Source: Proteiniphilum sp. (GTDB taxonomy: Bacteria > Bacteroidota > Bacteroidia > Bacteroidales > Dysgonomonadaceae). From it: DNA of 5,551 bases. Positions 1-5,551 of this stretch are shown here, in pieces. Made by a program: the position numbers and the translations under genes. Within the stretch, counting starts at the first letter, position 1. Each line of letters starts with the position of its first letter. The notes below the pieces were generated by a model. It ran no database searches, was not told where the DNA came from, and was given only the letters and a program-made list of their open reading frames with translations. The stretch covers positions 1 to 5,551 of the forward strand of contig JAISZV010000222.1 of the NCBI GenBank assembly GCA_031284475.1. The letters run 5' to 3'.

Positions 1-62
1 TTCTTACCGTCGGCGCCGAATACGGATGTCATTCCGATTTTTTTTCCAATTAGTCCAGGCAT
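1..62 (-). CDS. rplC: Ribosomal protein L3 (uL3), N-terminal fragment
   Basis: The minus strand from the ATG at 62-60 reads MPGLIGKKIGMTSVFGADG and continues to the window edge, giving 20 complete codons. This is the conserved L3 start (GLIGKKIGMT.VF) in the form I know from Bacteroidales. L3 is a large-subunit protein that binds 23S rRNA early in assembly and reaches toward the peptidyl-transferase centre. The gene is cut by the window and looks intact as far as it goes. No Shine-Dalgarno sequence precedes the ATG; the upstream bases are AT-rich (TTAATTACAAACAA), as is normal in Bacteroidota. Its usual upstream partner rpsJ is missing here; the previous gene is a PUL-type lipoprotein on the same strand. 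The identification rests on a short but highly characteristic peptide. Confidence 0.93.
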   Translation of the reverse strand, partial: MPGLIGKKIGMTSVFGADGK

Positions 63-210
63 TTGTTTGTAATTAATAACTTATCATTTAATAGCATAAA
101 TATTTCCCCATACAAAAAGTGGTTGCAAAGATAACTATATTTTTGGAACTTACAAACAAGATTTGAACATTTTTTTATTTCTAGGGCAAATTAAATATGA
201 ATGGCAATGT
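63..210 (-). other. AT-rich spacer between the PUL-type operon and rplC
   Basis: This 148-bp gap is about 24% G+C by hand count, much lower than the genes beside it. It holds the rplC promoter and its short leader. I found no G+C-rich hairpin followed by a T-run on the minus strand, so no intrinsic terminator for the upstream operon is evident. There is no tRNA-like fold, target-site duplication or insertion-sequence end that I can recognise. Confidence 0.7.
126..156 (-). promoter_or_regulatory. Bacteroidota-type promoter for rplC
   Basis: On the minus strand, TTTG at 156-153 is followed after exactly 19 bases by TATCTTTG at 133-126. This fits the Bacteroidota sigma-ABfr consensus (TTTG at about -33, then 19-21 bases, then TAnnTTTG at about -7) with no mismatch. 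Transcription would begin at about 118-121, leaving a leader of roughly 57 nt before the rplC ATG. The site sits in the only sizeable intergenic gap of the window and points at rplC. It therefore probably drives the downstream ribosomal-protein genes independently of the operon upstream. The start site is inferred from the motif only. Confidence 0.8.
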
Positions 211-2109
211 TTATTCTTCGTATTGTTCGCCTGCATCAATGATTGAATCTGTTGCCGGATTATCGGTGCCCATCGCATTAAGCGTTGCAAAATCAATAAC
301 CGGACGATCGTTTCGCAACGGTTTAACGAATCGTGTTTGCGTCAGCACATTGTCTGTGAAATAACCTCCCATTTTAAGAAAAACAGCGCCGGCCTGTGGG
401 TCGCCGGCCGGCAATATGCCTCCGGCATAATCTACCCGGTCGCCGGCCGATGCGGTGGCGTCATTGCTAAAGGTATAATCAGCGGTTTCGTACCATTCGC
501 CGGCAGCGCTGATATACCAATCGTTGTTCCATGTCCCGTAACGGGTTTTGTTGCCTTCATTCACAGTGAAATTTTCGAGGAAGTGATGGGCGCCGGTGTA
601 CCATTTGGTGGTGGGCACAACGCCATTATTATCAACTGCATCCAACTCTATGCGCCGCCATTCGGCAATAAATATCCATTTTTCGCCATCGTAGAACCAC
701 GTTTTGTAAAGCGAGGAATTGGGAAATTTTTCGGGTTGCGGGTGGGGACGCACACGCGTAAGCATCTTATAGGTTTTGCCAGCCACCCATGGATATACCA
801 TATAACTTTGTCCACCTGAGCCTTCGCCACCGAATTTTGTATATGTTATCGTGCTCCTGAATGCCGGGTCATTGTTCACCCTGACTAAGCGGGGAGCATA
901 TTTGCCCATTCCGGCGGGCTCATCGGTAGTAAAGGCCGACCACACCGAGAAGAGCACCCTGCGCTGAGTAGCAGAGTTCACCTGTATGCCGGCATAGCCT
1001 TCCCCGAAACCGTTACACATAAAATAAGAGCCTAACTTATCCTGCCCTTCCGGAATAAACACTTCGCTGTAAAAATATTCCATGTTGCCGGCGGGTTTGT
1101 CGGGACGGATATGTACCGACGGGCCGCGGCGTCCGAAGTGTTCATTGGTTGAAGGAACCCAATTAAGGCCCGTGAGATCCTTACCGCCCGATCCACGCGT
1201 TGCCCATCCCGATACCCAAAGTTCGGGGAACCGGAAGTAGTAAGTGCCGTTGCGGGCGCCTTCCACGCTGAGGTCAAGACGTACTGTATGGCCGGCATGG
1301 CCTTGCGGCACTTCGGGCAAATGAATACGGTGAATGGTGAGGGTATCTTCATTTTGATTGGTCTTTTTATAAAGATAACTATGGTCGTAAGGTTCGCCAT
1401 TTTCCACATATTGCGCTTCATTGATATATATCTTCACCTTTAATGTACCACCAGTAGCATTACCGGCACGTCCGCGCAGGGCTAATTGCAGTTCGCCATG
1501 ATACCGTACATTGAAATAGATGCTCCCCACACCCGTTGCGCCTGCCGTTGTCCATGTTATACCATTGGATGAAGAGAGAGACATGCCTGTTCCGCTAATA
1601 GTATAGGCATTGGAATAAACCGGTATTTTATGAATTTTATATTTGTCGTTTTCTTCGAGCGGGCGGCGTGGGTCATCGCTAAGCGGCGGTTCGGGTTCTT
1701 CTAACCATTTCACATAGACTTTCCATTCTTTTTTATCGCCGTTATTAGCCCTGACGGTGTAAATCACCGTTTCCTGTGAAAAGTCGCGCACGCTGCCCGA
1801 TATGGGGGCAATGGTGGCATTGGGCGAAACCGCAATTTCCGGCGCCATAATGATGCTGGCATACCACGGCACTTCAATATAGATAGAATCCGTTTCGGGA
1901 ACAATAACCACATTCGTCGCATCGCCTTCCTTATATTCAGGAAATTGAGAAATGTCTATGTGGAATGATACAATATCATTGGTGCCCGAACGGGTCGGGT
2001 CGGGTTTGTCGAGTTCCGGATAAATGGGGTCTTTACAGCTACCCATGCCGAATATTGCTGTTATACACACGTACAGCAATATGTTTGAAAAAATATAATT
2101 GCTTTTCAT
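211..2109 (-). CDS. Surface lipoprotein with DUF5018-, DUF5077- and DUF3472-like domains
   Basis: This is a 632-residue protein. The N-terminus is a lipoprotein signal peptide: a hydrophobic stretch and the lipobox GMGSC, with the acylated cysteine at residue 25. Residues about 45-136 resemble DUF5018, a beta-rich domain of PUL lipoproteins (PNATIAPISG, then DFSQETVIYTVRANNGDKKEW). A proline- and acid-rich linker (about 137-157) leads to a DUF5077-like beta region (about 163-300). DUF3472-like sequence then covers about 320-510, with SEVFIPEG, GSYFMCNGFGEGYAGIQV and RVLFSVW. The tail, about 515-590 (TWNNDWY..AAGEWYETADYTFSND), looks like the region that usually ends such proteins. DUF3472 and DUF5077 have no established biochemical role that I can cite. 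Its place, last in a susC-susD operon and 47 bp after the preceding stop, suggests a cell-surface glycan-binding or processing protein. The ATG directly precedes the signal peptide, which supports the start. Domain limits are by eye; an enzymatic role is not excluded. Confidence 0.85.
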   Translation of the reverse strand: MKSNYIFSNILLYVCITAIFGMGSCKDPIYPELDKPDPTRSGTNDIVSFHIDISQFPEYKEGDATNVVIVPETDSIYIEVPWYASIIMAPEIAVSPNATIAPISGSVRDFSQETVIYTVRANNGDKKEWKVYVKWLEEPEPPLSDDPRRPLEENDKYKIHKIPVYSNAYTISGTGMSLSSSNGITWTTAGATGVGSIYFNVRYHGELQLALRGRAGNATGGTLKVKIYINEAQYVENGEPYDHSYLYKKTNQNEDTLTIHRIHLPEVPQGHAGHTVRLDLSVEGARNGTYYFRFPELWVSGWATRGSGGKDLTGLNWVPSTNEHFGRRGPSVHIRPDKPAGNMEYFYSEVFIPEGQDKLGSYFMCNGFGEGYAGIQVNSATQRRVLFSVWSAFTTDEPAGMGKYAPRLVRVNNDPAFRSTITYTKFGGEGSGGQSYMVYPWVAGKTYKMLTRVRPHPQPEKFPNSSLYKTWFYDGEKWIFIAEWRRIELDAVDNNGVVPTTKWYTGAHHFLENFTVNEGNKTRYGTWNNDWYISAAGEWYETADYTFSNDATASAGDRVDYAGGILPAGDPQAGAVFLKMGGYFTDNVLTQTRFVKPLRNDRPVIDFATLNAMGTDNPATDSIIDAGEQYEE

Positions 2110-2156
2110 AATCGGATATATTCTAAAGTTATTTTAAATAATTTTTAACTGTGCTA

Positions 2157-3041
2157 TTAACCCACTTTACCATATAATTCCATTTCGGCCAAACTGCCGT
2201 GGCCGCCTCGTGAAATGCCCGTAGCGCCGGCAGGGCCTCCTCTAAGCAGCATTTTTACGCCTGTGGGATGGCTGATGGGTGTGGGCAACACCATGATGGT
2301 AGGACCGCCGTATGCATTTTGTTTAAATGTATCGTCGCCCTTATACACTAATTTGTACCCATCGGCGTCCACAGAGCCGAGCGGGTCGCCCCAATCCCAG
2401 CCGGGTTCTTCGCCCTCAATGCCGCCCGGCACATCTGTGCCGTCGCCTTTTACATAGATACAGAAATAGCCTATTCTGCCGTTAGCTGCGCCCGCATTGT
2501 TACGCGGGTAGGTAATGACGAGGTCAAGGCTACCTGTGCCACTTTCCAAATCCCACTGCAACAAATGGTCGCTGTATTGTGCCGACGCAGGACTATATTC
2601 CGAGTGCCAATAGGAGACATAATCGCCGTCCCACGTATTTTTCCAGTTTCCTTCGTTGCTTTGCGAAGAAGATGGCACGCCGCCGGTAATTTTGATTAGC
2701 TTGGTGGGCAGGCCCTGTTGTGTAATGTTCACGGTAGCTTCCCGTTCGGGCGTCACTATTTTCAGGGACGAAGCGCGAATCCCGATAGAAGCGTTCCGGT
2801 CAGCGGTTATGACAAGATAACCGTCGTCAACAATGGCATGAAGCCATTCCATAGCATTTTCGGGAATAACTACGTTGACTGCTGCAGAAGTAGTATAGAA
2901 ACGGTTATGATAGGTTTCACCTTCGGCCACAAGGGTAAGGTCGAGTTCTTCGATCATCAGCGCCATTGGAATAGGGATTTCATCTTTGACGCACGAGAAC
3001 GCGACTGTGGCGACAATGCATAATAACAATATTTTTTTCAT
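2157..3041 (-). CDS. BACON / F5/8 type C (discoidin-like) lipoprotein, probable surface glycan-binding protein
   Basis: This is a 294-residue lipoprotein. The short signal peptide MKKILLLCIVATVAFSC places the lipid-modified cysteine at residue 17. Residues about 35-110 look like a BACON domain, an Ig-like fold frequent in Bacteroidota carbohydrate-active proteins; the telling part is DRNASIGIRASSLKIVTPE followed by ATVNITQQG. Residues about 118-292 resemble an F5/8 type C (CBM32/discoidin-like) beta-sandwich: SSSQSNEG, WDGDYVSYWHSEYS, HLLQWDL, DLVITYPR, GRIGYFCIYV and the closing AEMELYG. Such domains often bind galactosides or other glycans. No catalytic domain is seen. It starts 30 bp after the susD stop, the slot where SusE-like binding lipoproteins usually sit, so it probably helps capture the substrate at the cell surface. 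The ATG is preceded by an A-rich stretch (AAATTAAAAATAAAAACGT) without a Shine-Dalgarno site. The ligand cannot be told from sequence. Confidence 0.85.
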   Translation of the reverse strand: MKKILLLCIVATVAFSCVKDEIPIPMALMIEELDLTLVAEGETYHNRFYTTSAAVNVVIPENAMEWLHAIVDDGYLVITADRNASIGIRASSLKIVTPEREATVNITQQGLPTKLIKITGGVPSSSQSNEGNWKNTWDGDYVSYWHSEYSPASAQYSDHLLQWDLESGTGSLDLVITYPRNNAGAANGRIGYFCIYVKGDGTDVPGGIEGEEPGWDWGDPLGSVDADGYKLVYKGDDTFKQNAYGGPTIMVLPTPISHPTGVKMLLRGGPAGATGISRGGHGSLAEMELYGKVG

Positions 3042-3071
3042 ACGTTTTTATTTTTAATTTGATGGTTTAGA

Positions 3072-4781
3072 TTAAGGGTTCTGTTGCAATTCTATCGGAT
3101 AAGCGTCAATTTCGCTTTTGGGAATAAATTCCACAACCCGCGGGTCGGAGGGAGAAAGCTCTGTCAACACCGGCGAACCGCTCAAATGGGTGCCGGGATA
3201 TTTTCTGTTCAACGTTTCCTGATTACGGAAAATATCATACTTGCGTTGCGCTTCCCATGCCAGTTCCAGCCGGCGTTCGTCGAGAATCCATTTTAGAACG
3301 GTTTCGTCGGAAGCAGATTGTGGGCGTTCGGGAATTTGTGCACGGGTGCGTATCACATTCAAATCCTCAATGGCTTCATTTAAGTTTCCCTGCTGGCACC
3401 GGCTTTCGGCACGGGTCAGGTACATTTCCGCCAAACGGAACAGCACCGGCGAATATAATTGCGATTGTTGCTCCTGATACGAAGTCTTGAGAATATAACG
3501 TTTGGGATAGCCGTTTCTGTCTTCCAATTTCGGCTCAATCCACACGTTGTAACGGGTGTTTCCGGCAGCCGCGCTATTCACATAATATTGTACCTTTCCG
3601 TCAGGGGTTGTTTCTTTCTGCACAATGGCATTGGTATAAGAGCCGGGTGACTCTGTGATGCGGTAATCATTCCCTTCCTGAACTACATCTTTTGTCACAT
3701 AAGACCATGTATTATTTGCCTCATTGACATAAACCATCCACAATCCCCCGCTGGGGTGAGGTTGGTTTTCGATAAATCTGAAACGCAGGTCGGAAGGGTT
3801 TTCCCGCAACAGGGTAAGGTAAGATTCGGAAGGATACATTTCGCCCCATCCTATTTCATCAATAGTGGCATATAAACTGCCTACGGAATACCAATCCATG
3901 TAATAAGCGGCAAAATCGGCATCTTTCACCATGCGAATACACCAAATTGTTTCGGAATTTGACTCCGGCACGTGTTGCGGATATTTTGCATACTGGTCGC
4001 TCTGCAACAGCGTATAACGCCCTGAGTTAATAACCGAATCGGCGTATGTTTCGGCCTCTTCCCATCGTCCCATGTAGAGATATATACGGGAGAGAAACGC
4101 CCAGGCGACTTCTTGTGTCACATAGCTGTTGTTTTTCGGCGCAGAAGTACTTCTTTTCATTTTTTGTGCAGCACGGGTAGCGTCTGTTATCATCTGCTCA
4201 TATACTTCGGCAACGCTGGCGCGTGGTGGAAAATAATCAATATCGGTCACCGTTTTTATCGGAATGCCCGGATTATTGGCTGCGCCGTTGGCGTCTCTGT
4301 ATGGGCGGCCGAAGATATTACAGCAATTGAAATAGGCAAAAGCCCGGAGCAGCAAGTTTTCGCCAATGAGGTGATCAACAAATTCCTGCTCGCTTTCAGA
4401 CATTTCGTAAGATTCGAGTATGGATAGCACGGAATTGATGTTCCCTATCATTTGGTACGTGAAAAGCCACACGCGCGCTGTGTAATAACTGTCAGTAACA
4501 CGTGTATAACGGTAGAAATTAAACAGGAGGTCGGAAGTTGTTCCGCTGAGCAAAATATTATCGCCGCCGTATTCGCCAACCTGGTGAATGGTTTTGTAGT
4601 AATATTCTTCTTTCAGCTTGGCATACGTGCCACGTGTAACAGATTCGGCTTCCCCGACACTCATGCCTTCGTTCACCACAGCGTCGTAAGGTAACCGTTC
4701 AAGGTCGCAGCCGCCAAATAACAGTGCCACGACTGAAAGGCAGCACAGGATTTTTACTAAAGATATTATAGGTAATTTCAT
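3072..4781 (-). CDS. SusD/RagB-family outer-membrane nutrient-binding lipoprotein
   Basis: This is a complete 569-residue SusD homologue, a usual length for the family. The signal peptide ends in the lipobox LFGGC, with the acylated cysteine at residue 25, followed by DLERLPYDAV. The SusD-like N-terminal part includes IGENLLLRAFAYFNCCNIFG (139-158), matching the family's GEARFLRAF.YF...FG pattern. A TPR-like helical segment follows (EVAWAFLSRIYLYMGRWEEA, 224-243). The C-terminal RagB/SusD part has FRLAEMYLTRAE (448-459), LNEAIEDLNVIRTRA (467-481), ILDERRLELAWEAQRKYDIF (499-518) and the ending IPKSEIDAYPIELQQNP. SusD proteins cap the SusC barrel and bind the incoming glycan or peptide outside the cell. 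The gene starts 19 bp after the susC stop, the standard pairing. The loop-rich section at about 335-430, with many aromatic residues, is where SusD proteins commonly vary and touch ligand. The substrate is not predictable from this. Confidence 0.97.
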   Translation of the reverse strand: MKLPIISLVKILCCLSVVALLFGGCDLERLPYDAVVNEGMSVGEAESVTRGTYAKLKEEYYYKTIHQVGEYGGDNILLSGTTSDLLFNFYRYTRVTDSYYTARVWLFTYQMIGNINSVLSILESYEMSESEQEFVDHLIGENLLLRAFAYFNCCNIFGRPYRDANGAANNPGIPIKTVTDIDYFPPRASVAEVYEQMITDATRAAQKMKRSTSAPKNNSYVTQEVAWAFLSRIYLYMGRWEEAETYADSVINSGRYTLLQSDQYAKYPQHVPESNSETIWCIRMVKDADFAAYYMDWYSVGSLYATIDEIGWGEMYPSESYLTLLRENPSDLRFRFIENQPHPSGGLWMVYVNEANNTWSYVTKDVVQEGNDYRITESPGSYTNAIVQKETTPDGKVQYYVNSAAAGNTRYNVWIEPKLEDRNGYPKRYILKTSYQEQQSQLYSPVLFRLAEMYLTRAESRCQQGNLNEAIEDLNVIRTRAQIPERPQSASDETVLKWILDERRLELAWEAQRKYDIFRNQETLNRKYPGTHLSGSPVLTELSPSDPRVVEFIPKSEIDAYPIELQQNP

Positions 4782-4800
4782 TGTAATTATTTTTTATTGG

Positions 4801-5551
4801 TTAAAAACTAAAGTTAATTCCGACAGAAAAACGGCGGACAGATGGGTAAAGGCTGGTACTGTAGTTTCCATTGGAATTCCCAATACCTACTTCGACATCG
4901 GCGCCTGAAAATTTAGTGATGGTGAACAGGTTTTCGCCGGTCAGGTATATCTGTGTATGGCTGAGTTTTACTTTTTTCAGCCATTTTTCGGGCAGGTCAT
5001 ACGACAGGGTTACATTGTTGAGCCGGAAGTAACTGCCATCTTCAACAAAGCGCGTGGAGGCTTCATTGGAATTATGGTTGCCACCGGAAATAGCTTGTGG
5101 GTGCGTGGCGATGTCGCCCGGTTTCTGCCACCGTACCCAACTTCCGTTAGGTCCTGATGCAAGATCCATCGTGTTATAAGTTGGGTATGCGCCGTCGTTG
5201 TCATAGAACTGCCGGGCAGAATGATAAATTTTATTGCCGCCGACAAATGACCCCATAGCCGAAAGGGTAATTCCTTTATAGCTTACAGAAGTATTCACGC
5301 CGCCAAAAAATTTCGGCGTTGATGAACCGGTGAGCACATAAGAAGCGTTTGCACGGTCGGTCACTACCTTGCGCTCGCCGGTGTTCGAATCATAAGCATA
5401 CCAAAGCGGGGCGCCCGTATACACATCCACGCCCGCCCATTCGGGCAAATAGAACACATCACGGTCTTCTCCCACGCGGAAAATACGGTGGCTGTAGTCA
5501 TCAGGAAACTGATCTGCATTATCGTTTGCCAATTCAGTAATTTTATTCGTA
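4801..5551 (-). CDS. SusC/RagA-family TonB-dependent outer-membrane transporter, C-terminal part
   Basis: The reading frame stays open to the window edge, so this is the last 249 or so residues of a protein that usually runs to about 1000-1100. The first visible residues are TNKITELANDNADQ; the TTG at 5532-5530 is an internal leucine codon, not a start. The visible part is beta-barrel: GGVNTSVSYKGITLSAMGSF, then FVEDGSYFRLNNVTLSYDLP, then IYLTGENLFTITKFSGADVE, then YPSVRRFSVGINFSF. These are hallmark C-terminal SusC segments, and the final phenylalanine is the normal outer-membrane barrel ending read by the BAM machinery. The signal peptide, carboxypeptidase-like domain, TonB box and plug lie outside the window. 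It imports its ligand across the outer membrane using TonB energy, together with the SusD protein encoded 19 bp downstream. The operon promoter must also be outside the window. Confidence 0.96.
   Translation of the reverse strand, partial: TNKITELANDNADQFPDDYSHRIFRVGEDRDVFYLPEWAGVDVYTGAPLWYAYDSNTGERKVVTDRANASYVLTGSSTPKFFGGVNTSVSYKGITLSAMGSFVGGNKIYHSARQFYDNDGAYPTYNTMDLASGPNGSWVRWQKPGDIATHPQAISGGNHNSNEASTRFVEDGSYFRLNNVTLSYDLPEKWLKKVKLSHTQIYLTGENLFTITKFSGADVEVGIGNSNGNYSTSLYPSVRRFSVGINFSF

Noticed and set aside
88..111. Seven-codon frame (MGKYLCY, then stop) in the rplC leader, a possible leader peptide
   Set aside because: The leader is very AT-rich and contains several chance ATGs (others begin near 97 and 87). 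No ribosome-binding signal or attenuator structure accompanies it.
153..165. CAAA...TTTG mini-palindrome as a terminator for the upstream operon
   Set aside because: A four-base stem is too weak for a terminator, and the bases are already accounted for by the -33 element of the rplC promoter.
386..502. Cluster of GCCGGC/CGGCCG hexamers, possible repeat or recombination signal
   Set aside because: The copies fall at different codon frames and spacings within the Ala/Gly/Asp-rich C-terminal part of the lipoprotein gene, and are explained by its amino acids and G+C-rich codon choice.
337..819. Open frame of 160 codons on the plus strand
   Set aside because: It lies fully inside the well-supported 632-residue lipoprotein gene on the other strand. 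Its translation has no recognisable domain, and no promoter or partner gene points that way. The same applies to the shorter plus-strand frames inside the susD- and susC-like genes.
2127..2150. Weak inverted repeat AGTTA/TAACT in the gap between the two lipoprotein genes
   Set aside because: The stem is only five base pairs, all but one of them A-T, with a long loop, and fits chance in an AT-rich gap. It has no terminator character and the genes on both sides look co-transcribed.

Overview
The window comes from a member of the Bacteroidota, most likely the order Bacteroidales. Three things point there: a SusC/SusD pair followed by lipoproteins with Bacteroidota-type domains (BACON, DUF5018, DUF3472), a promoter of the Bacteroidota type (TTTG-N19-TATCTTTG), and gene starts preceded by A-rich stretches instead of Shine-Dalgarno sites. 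The genus cannot be fixed from this sequence alone.

Every supported gene lies on the minus strand, so transcription runs from high to low coordinates. In transcription order they are: the 3' part of a susC-like TonB-dependent transporter gene (4801-5551, cut by the window edge); a complete susD-like gene (3072-4781); a lipoprotein with a BACON-like domain and a C-terminal F5/8 type C (discoidin-like) domain (2157-3041); a larger lipoprotein with DUF5018-, DUF5077- and DUF3472-like regions (211-2109); an AT-rich spacer (63-210) carrying a promoter; and the first 20 codons of rplC, ribosomal protein L3 (1-62).

The first four genes are separated by only 19, 30 and 47 bp and look like one operon of the polysaccharide-utilisation (PUL) type. 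SusC and SusD would form the outer-membrane import pair, with the two lipoproteins in the positions usually taken by surface glycan-binding proteins (SusE/SusF-like). No glycoside hydrolase, lyase, sulfatase or regulator is visible, so the substrate cannot be named. The operon promoter lies beyond the right edge.

The most unusual point is the junction at the left. rplC normally follows rpsJ inside the S10 ribosomal-protein operon, but here a glycan-uptake-type operon ends 148 bp upstream of it. rplC appears to have its own promoter in that gap. I see no CRISPR array, tRNA, rRNA, insertion sequence or clear intrinsic terminator.
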